DNA from: Candidatus Undinarchaeales archaeon
Lineage (GTDB): Archaea; SpSt-1190; JASMDC01
NCBI GenBank assembly: GCA_030753015.1
Contig: JASMDC010000010.1
Coordinates: 32,099-96,098 of the forward strand
Reading direction: 5' to 3'
Length of the DNA stretch: 64,000 nucleotides
The position numbers were made by a program, and so were the translations under genes. Shown here one piece after another: positions 43,683-51,496 of this stretch (position 1 is the stretch's first letter; every line of letters begins with the position of its first letter). The notes under the pieces are model-generated. The model saw nothing but the letters and a program-made list of their open reading frames with translations, made no database searches and was not told the origin of the DNA.

Positions 43683-44669
43683 TCACGCTCGTTCCGGCAG
43701 AGTGAGCAGGTCGTTGAGCATGGCGGCGGCCGTTTCGTCCCCGCCCGCTCCCCTCCCGATGAGCACCAGTTCCTTGGCCCGTTCCATTCGGAACCTCACG
43801 GCGTTGAGCACACCGGGCACCGCAAGGGCCGAGCCGCGGGGCACGAGCTGCGGGCGCACCTCGAGGCCCTCGGGAGATGCGGAAGCGAGGAGCTTGATGG
43901 TGAAACCCTCGTCCCGCGCGAGCTCCAGTGCCTCGGGAGTGACAGCCGAGATACCGACCCGTGCTACGTCCTCATAGCTCCAGCGTCCGCCGAAGAACGT
44001 GTTGGCCAGGATGACGAGCTTGGCGGCGGCGTCGCCGCCCTCCACGTCGGCGGTGGGATCCGCCTCGGCGTAACCGAGCTCCTGTGCTTTGGCGAGGATG
44101 AGGTCGAAGGAGGCGCCTGTCTCCTCCATCTTGGAGAGGATGTAGTTCGACGTCCCGTTGAGGATGCCGTCCACAGAGAGCACCCGGTCGCCACGCATGC
44201 AGGAGCGAGCCATGGAGAACACGGGCACGGCACCAGCCACCGTTGCCTCGTACCGCACCTCGACACCCTTCTCCCGGGCTGCTTCCATGACACGGGTAAA
44301 GGCAGCGACGAACGGACCTTTTGTGGCGGCCACCACGTCCATACCCAATCCGATGCCGTGGAGGATGTTGGTGAGCCCGGGCTCACCGGTCGTTATGTCG
44401 GTAGGGGTGGCGTCCATGAGAACCGACGCTCTCGCCTCGTCCAGGAGGTGTGGAACGTCCCATTCGCACCAGACAGGTGCTTCCTGCAGGGTGCCCGCCT
44501 CGTGGCGGGCAAGGAGGTCGCTCACGTCGAGTCCCGAAGCGTCGAATAGGCACCCCGTGCTCTTGGCCACACCGACGATGCGCACCTTGTCCGGAGCGCT
44601 TACCGAGATCGCCCGGGCCACGGCACGGCCCACGGTCCCGAACCCTGCGATGACCACGTCCCTGCTCAT
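43683..44669 (-). CDS. hom: Homoserine dehydrogenase
   Basis: A 328-residue enzyme reducing aspartate semialdehyde to homoserine. The NAD(P)-binding start is VVIAGFGTVGRAVARA. The catalytic segment contains ATKGPFVAAF, EATVAGAVPVF and GILNGTSNYILSKME followed by ELGYAEADPTADVEGGDAA-type residues (ADPTADVEG). No ACT domain is fused; instead a separate ACT protein is encoded immediately upstream, its TGA overlapping this ATG (ATGA). It is the last gene of the thr operon. Confidence 0.96.
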   Translation of the reverse strand: MSRDVVIAGFGTVGRAVARAISVSAPDKVRIVGVAKSTGCLFDASGLDVSDLLARHEAGTLQEAPVWCEWDVPHLLDEARASVLMDATPTDITTGEPGLTNILHGIGLGMDVVAATKGPFVAAFTRVMEAAREKGVEVRYEATVAGAVPVFSMARSCMRGDRVLSVDGILNGTSNYILSKMEETGASFDLILAKAQELGYAEADPTADVEGGDAAAKLVILANTFFGGRWSYEDVARVGISAVTPEALELARDEGFTIKLLASASPEGLEVRPQLVPRGSALAVPGVLNAVRFRMERAKELVLIGRGAGGDETAAAMLNDLLTLPERA

Positions 44670-45154
44670 TGGGCCTCACCTACCAGAAGGAGCTCCTTGC
44701 GCTCGCACACCTGCGCGAGAAGGTCCAGAGAAGCTTCTAGCTGCTCAGGTGATCCCTGGAGAACGAACTTGACGGTGGACACCGACCGCTCGTCGGTGAG
44801 CCGGGAGTCCACCCCCCGGATGAGGGTACCGGGCTCGCGAACGATGTCCATGGTGTTCTTGATGTCCGTGCGGAACACGTGGCCCACGATGATGACGACA
44901 TGTTTCCCGTGGTCGCGGCCCAGCTCGATACCACGCACCGTGATGCCCTGCTCTTCCAGACGCTCGCCGATGGCGGCCAGGCGGCCGGGCTCGACCTGGA
45001 TCTGGAGGCGCACCGGTACCCTGCCCCGCACCATGTGTGCACGGTCATGCACCACGGTCACGACGTTCCCATGTTCAGCGGCCACCGCCTCCAGGATGCG
45101 CACGAGCTCTCCGGGACTGTCCCTAAGCTCGACCTCGATCTCAGCTTCGTTCAT
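44666..45154 (-). CDS. ACT-domain regulatory protein of threonine synthesis
   Basis: A 162-residue protein with two ACT-like halves: IEVELRDSPGELVRILEAVA at the N-terminus (DxPGEL signature) and a second domain from about residue 85. ACT domains bind amino acids. Because the neighbouring homoserine dehydrogenase lacks its own ACT domain, this protein is probably its threonine sensor, an arrangement seen in other archaea. It overlaps thrC by 14 nt and hom by 4 nt, indicating translational coupling. Confidence 0.88.
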   Translation of the reverse strand: MNEAEIEVELRDSPGELVRILEAVAAEHGNVVTVVHDRAHMVRGRVPVRLQIQVEPGRLAAIGERLEEQGITVRGIELGRDHGKHVVIIVGHVFRTDIKNTMDIVREPGTLIRGVDSRLTDERSVSTVKFVLQGSPEQLEASLDLLAQVCERKELLLVGEAQ

Positions 45155-46355
45155 GAGCGATCACCTTCCCGATCTCCTCGATATCTGCATCGATCCGCAC
45201 GATGGGGTCAGGATAGCGATCTATGACGATGTTGGGGTCCTTGAGCCCAGTTCCTGTCGTCACGCACACCACCCGCTCGTCAGCACCGATCGTACCCTCC
45301 TCGAGTAGCGCTTCCAGCCCGGCGATGGGCGAGGCTGAAGCGGGCTCCACGAACAGGCCCTCCTGGCGGGCCAACCGTCGCTGTGCCGAGAGGATGGACT
45401 CGTCCGACACCGCAAGAGCCGTGCCGTTAGATTCCTTGATAGCGCGAATGGCCTTTGGCCAGTTCACAGGATTGCCGATGCGGATGGCAGTGGCCAGGGT
45501 CTCGGGTGCGAGAACGGGCGCGAAATCGTCCCGGCCCTCGCGGACCATGGCTGCGATGGGGGCGGCGCCTGCGGCCTGCACCCCGGCCATGCGGGGCAAG
45601 CGGTCGATGATCCCCAGCTCCCTCAGCTCCTTGAGCCCCTTCCAGATGGCCGATATGTTCCCCGCGTTCCCCACGGGCAGCACGATCCAGTCGGGCACTT
45701 CCCATCCAAGCGCCTCGACGACCTCGAACCCGAGCGTCTTCTGACCTTCCAGTCGGTAGGGATTGAGAGAGTTGAGGAGGTAGATGTCGTAGCGGTCGCA
45801 GGCCTCCTTGATCAGTCGCATGGCCACGTCGAACCCGCCCTCGATACCGATGATCTCGGCACCGTGGGCGATGGCCTGTGAGAGCTTACCCTTCGCGATC
45901 TTCTCCACGGGGAGGATGACCAGGCAACGCATCCCGCTGCGAGCGGCGTACGCGGACAGCGACGCCGATGTGTTCCCGGTTGACGCGCACCCCACGAACG
46001 ACGCCCCCAGTTCCCGGGCGACCGTGACCCCCACGGTCATGCCCCGGTCCTTGAAGCTCCCGGTGGGGTTCTCTCCCTCGTTCTTCATCCAGAGGGGGCC
46101 CGAACCCAGCTCCGAGGCCAGACGCTTGCACCGGTGGAGGCCGGTGTTCCCCTCCTCGAGGGAGACGGGCGTGACATCGGGAGCGACGGGGAGCAGTTCA
46201 CGGTACCGCCATACGCCGGGGGGACGGGAGGCGAAGGCCTCTTTCGAGGCGCCGGTGGCCGCCAGGTCGTACCGCACCTCCAGCAGTCCGCCGCAGTCGC
46301 AGGTGTACCGGATACCGTCCGGGATTTCCCTGTCACAGGCGATGCACCTCAGCAT
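45141..46355 (-). CDS. thrC: Threonine synthase
   Basis: A 404-residue PLP enzyme converting O-phosphohomoserine to threonine. It begins with a four-Cys zinc finger (LRCIACDREIP, YTCDCGGLLEV), typical of the archaeal/plant class. The PLP lysine is in NPTGSFKDRGMTV (near residue 108), and the phosphate-binding loop is VLPVGNAGNISA. It overlaps both neighbours (7 nt with thrB, 14 nt with the ACT gene). Confidence 0.96.
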   Translation of the reverse strand: MLRCIACDREIPDGIRYTCDCGGLLEVRYDLAATGASKEAFASRPPGVWRYRELLPVAPDVTPVSLEEGNTGLHRCKRLASELGSGPLWMKNEGENPTGSFKDRGMTVGVTVARELGASFVGCASTGNTSASLSAYAARSGMRCLVILPVEKIAKGKLSQAIAHGAEIIGIEGGFDVAMRLIKEACDRYDIYLLNSLNPYRLEGQKTLGFEVVEALGWEVPDWIVLPVGNAGNISAIWKGLKELRELGIIDRLPRMAGVQAAGAAPIAAMVREGRDDFAPVLAPETLATAIRIGNPVNWPKAIRAIKESNGTALAVSDESILSAQRRLARQEGLFVEPASASPIAGLEALLEEGTIGADERVVCVTTGTGLKDPNIVIDRYPDPIVRIDADIEEIGKVIAHERS

Positions 46356-47251
46356 GGTTCCACCGATCCCAGCGCGCCCGTGTTCGCGACCTTGGTGCGC
46401 ACGACCTCTGCCTCCATGAGCCGGGCCGCGAGCTCCTCTAGCTCGTTCGGCAGTGGTGGGAAGGGGACGAACACAGATGGTCCCGCGCCGCTGATGGCGA
46501 CGGGGACACCGCGTTCAGCGAGCTCCCTTTTCAGCTCCTCATATCCCGGAATGAGGGTGGTCCGGTAGGGTTCTGCGAGCCGGTCCACCAGAGCCTCCTT
46601 GAACAGCTCGTTGTCCCCCTCCTTGAGCGCCAACACGATGAGCGCAGCGTTGCCGATGTTGGCCACCGCGTCACCGCGGTCGACGCTGTTGGGCACGACC
46701 TTCCGCGCCTCGGCGGTCAGTACCTCGCAGGGTGGGACGAGGAGGGCGAGGGGGAGGTCCACGTCGAACCGTCGCACACGGATAGGCTCGTACCGGACGA
46801 TACAGAACCCGCCCAGCACGCTGGCAGCGACATTGTCGGCGTGGAATCCGGCCACCGCTGCCTCTCCATAGGTAGCTGCCTCCACTACCTGGTCGGGGGA
46901 GAGGATCCCGCCGAGGAGGGCGTTGGCACCCGCAGCAGCAGCCGCTGCACTGGCGGCGCTGGAGCCCATCCCACCGCAGGACCGGATGCCCTTTGTCACC
47001 CGGATGGAGAAACCGGTGGTGGCGTCGCAGAACTCGGCGACCTTTGCGGCAGCGACCGAGGCCGTATTGCGCGCCGGATCGACGGGCAGTGAGGGATCAT
47101 TGGTGACGGCGACGGTCGTGGAGTCGGTGAGCTCCATCTCGACGATATCACCCATTCCCTCGATGGCCAGGGAGAACACGTCGAACCCGGGCCCGACGTT
47201 GGCGACGCTGGCAGGGGCGAACACGCGTACCCGTTCCGGTGTCTCACCCAT
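46349..47251 (-). CDS. thrB: Homoserine kinase
   Basis: A 300-residue GHMP kinase phosphorylating homoserine. Motif 1 is APASVANVGPGFDVF, motif 2 is GIRSCGGMGSSAASAAAA (ATP phosphate loop), and motif 3 is VPVAISGAGPSVFVPF. It is preceded by a strong GGGAGGGTG ribosome site 13 nt after the stop of a 50-codon gene, so it is the second gene of the operon. Confidence 0.95.
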   Translation of the reverse strand: MGETPERVRVFAPASVANVGPGFDVFSLAIEGMGDIVEMELTDSTTVAVTNDPSLPVDPARNTASVAAAKVAEFCDATTGFSIRVTKGIRSCGGMGSSAASAAAAAAGANALLGGILSPDQVVEAATYGEAAVAGFHADNVAASVLGGFCIVRYEPIRVRRFDVDLPLALLVPPCEVLTAEARKVVPNSVDRGDAVANIGNAALIVLALKEGDNELFKEALVDRLAEPYRTTLIPGYEELKRELAERGVPVAISGAGPSVFVPFPPLPNELEELAARLMEAEVVRTKVANTGALGSVEPC

Positions 47252-47264
47252 TCATGCACCCTCC

Positions 47265-47417
47265 CTAGATCTGGTCGTAGTACGTCGCAAGCTCCCAGGG
47301 CGTGACCTGGATGCGGTACTCGTCCCACTGGCGCTGCTGGGCGGCAAGGAGCTTGGTATGGGTGAGCTCGCCCAGCTGCTCCTTGAGCTTCTTGCGGTCC
47401 TTGGTTCCCGTCGCCAT
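47265..47417 (-). CDS. Small charged protein (50 aa), first gene of the thr operon
   Basis: Starts MATGTKDRKKLKEQLGELTH and ends TYYDQI. It is 50 residues, mostly helical with many Gln, Lys and Glu, and has no Cys or TM segment. Its stop is 13 nt before the thrB start and there is no promoter in the gap, while CTTTAATAAC (47448-47457) lies about 35 nt before its ATG. The composition is that of a translated protein, and the codon choice (GC-rich third positions) matches the neighbours. It does not contain a run of Thr codons, so it is not an obvious attenuator peptide. Function unknown. Confidence 0.6.
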   Translation of the reverse strand: MATGTKDRKKLKEQLGELTHTKLLAAQQRQWDEYRIQVTPWELATYYDQI

Positions 47418-47447
47418 GATCGGTCGGCAAGGGGGGTCGCATTAACG

Positions 47448-47457
47448 TTATTAAAGC
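47448..47457 (-). promoter_or_regulatory. TATA box of the thr operon
   Basis: CTTTAATAAC on the minus strand, about 35 nt upstream of the 50-aa gene. A separate CATTTAAACC at 47495-47504 serves the divergent membrane-protein gene. Confidence 0.5.
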
Positions 47458-47524
47458 TATGGCCCGCCGGGTTGGCCGCCCTCCCCCCCCAACGCATTTA
47501 AACCATCGTTGTACATTTGTACAC

Positions 47525-48661
47525 GTGCGCATCGACCGCCTCACCGTGCTCACCTTCGTGATCATACCTCTCGTCTTTGCACTCCTCCTCTTCCGAATCA
47601 TCACCTCCGGTGACGCCGAGGTCACCGCGCACACCGTAAATACCTTCCAGACCTTCCTCCTGCGGAACCTGAGCATCCTCTTCATCGGAGTGTTCCTGCT
47701 CCTCCTGCTCCTCCTGCTCGAGGACCGTCTCGAGTACGGCGTCATCATGACGCTCCACCGGTTCCATCTCATCCCCCGTGTGGTGCCTCCAGAGGCATAC
47801 ACGGCCATCCGCGACGAAGCGCTCGACCGCATCGAGGCCACACGCGTGCTCTCCCACCACCTCCGCCTCTCTGCGCTGGGACCCACGGACCATCCGCTCC
47901 GGGCGCTGGAGTTCTGGCTGGCACGCCTTTTCTCCCATGATCCCTTCATCAAGATCCCCGAGCGGTTCGTCGAGGTGTCCGAGCATTTCCGGCTACTGGA
48001 GGAGGACGAGGTCAACGACTGGGAGCTGCGGGAGACCTACGCGGACATCTCGCTGTCGGTGCTGGGCCGCACCCTCTCCATCATGGGACGTCAGCTGGCC
48101 GCGGACGTGGCTTACGAGGGCATGATGTTAGCCATCATCCTGGGGGCGCTGTTCATGGGCTACTCCGTCCTGGTGAACGAACCGCTCTTCTGCTTGGGCT
48201 GCACAGAGGCCGAGGCCCAAGCGGCCGCTGCTCTCAATCTGGGCGGACTGGTCCCCATTCTCAACGTCGGCATCCTCATGCTCATCATGGGGCTCGTCTA
48301 CCAGTTCTACGCCATCGTCAACGGTGTGGAGATCCCCCTGCTCCGGCTGCGGATCCTGGACGCGTTCCACGACCATGCCGAGGTGCTGGCCGAGGTGGAA
48401 CGCCGTATAGTGGAGGGCGAGGCCCATGGCGAGCGTGGCTGGGTGCTGCGCGAGTACCTCAAGCTCGCATACCAGTTCCTGTACGAGGCGCTCATCGCCT
48501 GGTGGGAGGGGAAGGAGAACGAGGCAGCAGCGTACGCCTACGCATGCGACGAGCTGTGCAAGGAGATCAAGGCCATGCACGCGGACTTCGAGTCCCACGC
48601 CGAGCTGCTCACGCGCGAGCATCGTGTAGTGCACTACGGCGAGGAGAGCGAATGGTTCTAG
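47525..48661 (+). CDS. Uncharacterised membrane protein with four TM helices
   Basis: A 378-residue protein. TM helices lie at about 7-27, 45-65 (FIGVFLLLLLLLL), about 200-220 and 240-265 (PILNVGILMLIMGLVYQFY), with soluble helical regions between and after. No known family is evident. The GTG at 47525 is exactly 26 nt after the centre of CATTTAAACC and is taken as a leaderless start; the longer frame to 47459 has no promoter. It converges on radB, and the two stop codons share the palindrome CTAG at 48658-48661. Confidence 0.65.
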   Translation: MRIDRLTVLTFVIIPLVFALLLFRIITSGDAEVTAHTVNTFQTFLLRNLSILFIGVFLLLLLLLLEDRLEYGVIMTLHRFHLIPRVVPPEAYTAIRDEALDRIEATRVLSHHLRLSALGPTDHPLRALEFWLARLFSHDPFIKIPERFVEVSEHFRLLEEDEVNDWELRETYADISLSVLGRTLSIMGRQLAADVAYEGMMLAIILGALFMGYSVLVNEPLFCLGCTEAEAQAAAALNLGGLVPILNVGILMLIMGLVYQFYAIVNGVEIPLLRLRILDAFHDHAEVLAEVERRIVEGEAHGERGWVLREYLKLAYQFLYEALIAWWEGKENEAAAYAYACDELCKEIKAMHADFESHAELLTREHRVVHYGEESEWF

Positions 48662-49416
48662 CCCGGGGCGGCCTTGACCAACCGCTCATCGGGACGCGCG
48701 TCGTGCGTGCCCAGGAGCCTTTCCAGAATGCCCGGGGCGGAAGGATGCACGCCGTCCTGTGCAATGGTCGCCTCCACTGACCGTCCCTCGGCGATGCACG
48801 GATGCTTGCGCACGACCAGACGCCGACGGGCCGTCCCGACACCGCTGCAGCGCATGTCCACTATGCAACCGGACCGGTAGGCGAGTATATCACCGGCCAC
48901 GGGCTGGAGCTCTCCGGTCTCACGGTCCCGCCACACTTGGTTGGTGACGACCACGGGCACACCCGATTCGGCGGCCTGTCGCCTCAGTTGTGACATGTGC
49001 TCGGCCAGACGGGCGTTCGCCTCGTCCCGGTCGCGGAGGGCGAGCGTTCGGTAGTGGCATACCGCCGAGTCCACGACGATGAGGGCGAGGTCCCCGATGT
49101 CCCCGGCCTCCTGGACCATGGATCCCTGCTCGATGAGGTCACGAGGCCTGCCGATGAGGATGCGGTCGAGCTCACGCGTTCCTGCGCCCAACTGTGAGGC
49201 ACGCTCGTTAGAGAACGCCATGTCGGCGTCCACGTAGGCCACAGTGCCCTCTTTTGCTGCCGCGACGGCCAGCAGCGTGCACACGGCGGTCTTTCCCGAG
49301 CCTGACGGACCGCGGAGCTGGGTGATCGCACCACGCGGCAATCCTCCGAGGAGCGAGTCGATTACCGTGATGCCCGTGCTCCAGGGCGGGACTGACAATC
49401 GAGAGGCGGTGTCCAT
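48658..49416 (-). CDS. radB: RadB recombinase paralogue
   Basis: A 252-residue RecA-core protein without the N-terminal HhH domain of RadA, as in euryarchaeal RadB. Walker A is GPSGSGKT (residues 36-43), Walker B is LALIVVDSAV near 110, and the conserved VVVTNQVWRD lies near 150. RadB binds DNA and Holliday-junction factors and modulates recombination, with weak ATPase. The C-terminal tail after about residue 225 (HPSAPGILERLLGTHDARPD) is longer than usual. Confidence 0.92.
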   Translation of the reverse strand: MDTASRLSVPPWSTGITVIDSLLGGLPRGAITQLRGPSGSGKTAVCTLLAVAAAKEGTVAYVDADMAFSNERASQLGAGTRELDRILIGRPRDLIEQGSMVQEAGDIGDLALIVVDSAVCHYRTLALRDRDEANARLAEHMSQLRRQAAESGVPVVVTNQVWRDRETGELQPVAGDILAYRSGCIVDMRCSGVGTARRRLVVRKHPCIAEGRSVEATIAQDGVHPSAPGILERLLGTHDARPDERLVKAAPG

Positions 49417-49472
49417 GGACAGTACTAATCGAACTTACGATAAGACCGTTTGCCCCTCCCCGCAGGGGGGAA

Positions 49473-49497
49473 GCGGCCCCTGGGTGACAGGGGCCGC
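49473..49497 (-). terminator. GC-rich hairpin after the 51-aa gene
   Basis: GCGGCCCCTG and its exact complement CAGGGGCCGC flank a GGTGA loop, 26 nt past the stop at 49523. A second imperfect C/G-rich stem lies just beyond (49454-49470). No T-tract follows directly. Its form (10-12-bp perfect stem, 5-nt loop) is like the hairpin after the histone gene. Confidence 0.5.
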
Positions 49498-49522
49498 GAA
49501 CGAGATGGTGTTACAGGACAGC

Positions 49523-49678
49523 TCAGCGAAGGACCGCGTCGAAGGTCCTCATCTGGCGGAGCCGCCGCTCCATCACGAAGGCATCGTCGCGGATGTCCTC
49601 GTTGAGGGATATCATCTTGTCGAAAAGGCGCTGCTTCTGGTCCAGGAGCATGATGAGCTCTTCAAGGTGTTCGGACAT
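49523..49678 (-). CDS. Small coiled-coil protein (51 aa)
   Basis: Starts MSEHLEELIMLLDQKQRLFD and is predicted helical throughout with a heptad pattern and an Arg-rich end. ATG 49678 has GGTGAT 4 nt upstream, the same ribosome element used by the histone, pepT and YgjP genes; the ATG at 49684 overlaps that element. A TTTTATATAC box is at 49722-49731. A GC-rich hairpin follows the gene. Function unknown. Confidence 0.55.
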   Translation of the reverse strand: MSEHLEELIMLLDQKQRLFDKMISLNEDIRDDAFVMERRLRQMRTFDAVLR

Positions 49679-49742
49679 GTGCATCACCCGGGGGGGTAAA
49701 ATGAAGAAGGTCCCTTCATCGTATATAAAACTCCGGCCGCGC

Positions 49743-49889
49743 TCAGAACGCCTTCTTGATCTTGGCGGTGCCGTCGTCCTCCTCCTTGGGCTTGGCTCCG
49801 AACACGAAGAACTTCTTCTTCTCCTTCTCGTCCTCCTCCGGAACCCGCGATCGCAGGCGACGGGCGATCTCACAGACTGGATCTAGCAT
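49743..49889 (-). CDS. Small Lys/Glu-rich protein (48 aa)
   Basis: Starts MLDPVCEIARRLRSRVPEED and ends GTAKIKKAF. It is very charged, with a KEKKKFFVFG core. It lies 13 nt after the stop of the zinc-ribbon gene, with GTAGGGAG as a ribosome site, and there is no TATA box between, so it is probably the second gene of that operon. The final TAKIKKAF resembles the end of the upstream protein (RAKIKYMIPP), which may be chance or a shared interaction tail. Confidence 0.5.
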   Translation of the reverse strand: MLDPVCEIARRLRSRVPEEDEKEKKKFFVFGAKPKEEDDGTAKIKKAF

Positions 49890-49902
49890 GACGAAACGCT
49901 CC

Positions 49903-50319
49903 CTACGGGGGTATCATGTACTTGATCTTGGCACGGCCTGATGTGACATCGCCCTCGAAACCGATGAGGCTGTCGACCATGTTGGCAGGGCCGAAGACCG
50001 CACCGCACTCGGTGCACGAGTAGAAGTTCGTGCCGTCCTTGATGAAGAAGGGGAGTAGGTATCCCTTGTGGCATCTGCCGCACGGCGGGTACATGCATCC
50101 GCTGCCCTGGGGGACGGACGCCTGGGGCGGTGACGTGGCGGGGCTATCAGTACCGGCACGTCGAGAGGCCGCAGGGGGCGAACCGTTCCGCAAGGCGGTC
50201 TTAACGGCACCCTCGTCGAGCCCCTGATCGACCAGCTCCCGGAGGATACGCTCGTCGTCGTACCCTGCTCTGCGGTAGCGCTCCACGTATCGTTGCGCCC
50301 TGTCCTCGCCTTGCGCCAT
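49903..50319 (-). CDS. Zinc-ribbon protein with UBA-like N-terminus
   Basis: A 138-residue protein. The N-terminal 45 residues (YVERYRRAGYDDERILRELV, then DQGLDEGAVKTAL) look like a small UBA/SHOCT-like helical module. After a Pro/Ser linker comes a zinc ribbon, CGRCHKGYLLPFF then CTECGAVFG. Function unknown; DNA, RNA or protein binding is plausible. The ATG at 50319 is set by the shared TATA element at 50341-50350; the longer frame to 50634 overlaps the divergent gene. Confidence 0.65.
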   Translation of the reverse strand: MAQGEDRAQRYVERYRRAGYDDERILRELVDQGLDEGAVKTALRNGSPPAASRRAGTDSPATSPPQASVPQGSGCMYPPCGRCHKGYLLPFFIKDGTNFYSCTECGAVFGPANMVDSLIGFEGDVTSGRAKIKYMIPP

Positions 50320-50340
50320 GGCCGCATCGCCGTGCCGAAG

Positions 50341-50350
50341 ACTTATATCC
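50341..50350. promoter_or_regulatory. Bidirectional TATA element (ACTTATATCC)
   Basis: The element is centred 27 nt from the minus-strand ATG at 50319 and 26 nt from the plus-strand ATG at 50372. One near-palindromic TTATAT core therefore fits leaderless starts on both sides. Confidence 0.6.
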
Positions 50351-50371
50351 TTTAACGGCGCGAGGCCCGTC

Positions 50372-51004
50372 ATGGTCCTCCAGTCCGAGCTTCGGGATGA
50401 AGACATCCAGGTGATGAGCGTCGTGGCCGACCGGGCGCCCAACACGGTCGATCCCGCCCTTCTCCTCTCTTGCGTCGTGAGCAATGTCTCCGGCTGGGAC
50501 CTCTTCCTCCAGCGTTCCATCATCCGCCTCTCTGTCGGGGGTACCGTCCTGGGCTCGTACCAGTGGCATGGCGAGGGCTTCACCCTCAAGAAGAAGATCC
50601 CCTCCAACCACGTCGAGTTCGTGTATACCCTCACCCCGGCCCAGCGTGCCTTCCTGGAGCGTGTGCGCCAGAAGGAGGGCGGGATAGTCCTTGAGCTCTA
50701 CTTCCTCGTGTACATCAAGGAGATGGAAAGGCCCGTCCCCGCGAGCCTCCGGACCGAGGTGCAGGGGCTGCAATGGGACGATTGGAACCGCGCCTGGGGC
50801 GGGACCGGTGGCGACCTGGCCCAGCGGACCGAGGAACTAGAGCGTCAGGTGGAGCTCATCAAGAGCTTTATCACGGACACGGACAAGACGTTCAACGAGC
50901 TACTTACAGAGTTCAAGCGTTCCGAGCTGACCGAGAAAACGCTCGAGTCCATGCTCCGCTCCACGAAGGCGATCGAGGCATGGGTGGCGCGTCAGTCCCG
51001 CTGA
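50372..51004 (+). CDS. Hypothetical protein with C-terminal coiled coil
   Basis: A 210-residue protein I do not recognise. The N-terminal half is beta-rich (LLLSCVVSNVSGWDLFL, IIRLSVGGTVLGSYQWHG) and resembles an immunoglobulin-like or C2-like sheet. The C-terminal part from about residue 140 is a coiled coil (RTEELERQVELIKSFITDTD). There is no signal peptide. ATG 50372 fits the shared TATA element at 50341-50350. It converges on the LMW phosphatase gene with only 1 nt between stop codons. Confidence 0.6.
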   Translation: MVLQSELRDEDIQVMSVVADRAPNTVDPALLLSCVVSNVSGWDLFLQRSIIRLSVGGTVLGSYQWHGEGFTLKKKIPSNHVEFVYTLTPAQRAFLERVRQKEGGIVLELYFLVYIKEMERPVPASLRTEVQGLQWDDWNRAWGGTGGDLAQRTEELERQVELIKSFITDTDKTFNELLTEFKRSELTEKTLESMLRSTKAIEAWVARQSR

Positions 51005-51005
51005 A

Positions 51006-51443
51006 TCAGGCAAGCCGCCCGGACTTGATATCGTCCAGCACACCGGACACTATCACCTCGAGCTCGCGACAGCATGCATCATAATGGTCCTGTCCTCGGC
51101 CGATAGGGTCCTCGATGTAGAGCGGGAGCACGTTGCTCGACGGAAAGCGTTCCTCGCAGTGGATGAGAGCGTCGGGGGCGTGGACAACAACGACCTCGGG
51201 CGAGCCCTCGACATCGTGGATGCTCCGTGGTGCCCGTCCATCGATGACCTCCTCCCAGCCGGGATGGCATGTCGCCACGGCGCGCACGGCCTCGGGCGAG
51301 GTGTACGCCGCGGGATGTACCCCTGCCGCCGAGTCCACCTCGACATCCAGACCACGCTCACGTACCAGACCCGTCGCAAGGGCGTGGGACATCGGGCTCC
51401 GGCAGGCGTTGGCCCAGCATACGAAGAGCACGCGCAAGGTCAT
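51006..51443 (-). CDS. Low-molecular-weight protein-tyrosine-phosphatase/arsenate-reductase family protein
   Basis: A 145-residue LMW-PTP fold protein. The P-loop is VCWANACRSPMS with C9 as nucleophile and R15; the general-acid loop is DPIGRGQ. It could be a phosphatase or a thioredoxin-linked arsenate reductase; the resolving Cys pair of ArsC is not obvious, though CC occurs near residue 127. The start at 51443 is set by ACTATAAGAA, 29 nt upstream; the longer frame to 51479 crosses that box. Confidence 0.85.
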   Translation of the reverse strand: MTLRVLFVCWANACRSPMSHALATGLVRERGLDVEVDSAAGVHPAAYTSPEAVRAVATCHPGWEEVIDGRAPRSIHDVEGSPEVVVVHAPDALIHCEERFPSSNVLPLYIEDPIGRGQDHYDACCRELEVIVSGVLDDIKSGRLA

Positions 51444-51466
51444 GAAGCTACACGGCACCCCAAGAT

Positions 51467-51477
51467 TCTTATAGTTC
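51467..51477. promoter_or_regulatory. Bidirectional TATA element (TTCTTATAGTT)
   Basis: Centred 29 nt from the LMW phosphatase ATG (51443, minus) and 25 nt from the MetE-like GTG (51497, plus). It appears to serve both divergent genes. Confidence 0.5.
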
Positions 51478-51496
51478 AATGGCCCGTGCTCCTGCC

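Noticed and set aside
43182-44549. 455-codon plus-strand open frame spanning the Cys-repeat gene and hom
   Set aside because: It crosses two well-supported minus-strand genes and has no protein-like features.
47252-47497. 81-codon minus frame before thrB
   Set aside because: Its composition is Arg/Ser-rich shadow sequence; another frame of the same strand (47265-47417) gives the credible 50-aa gene.
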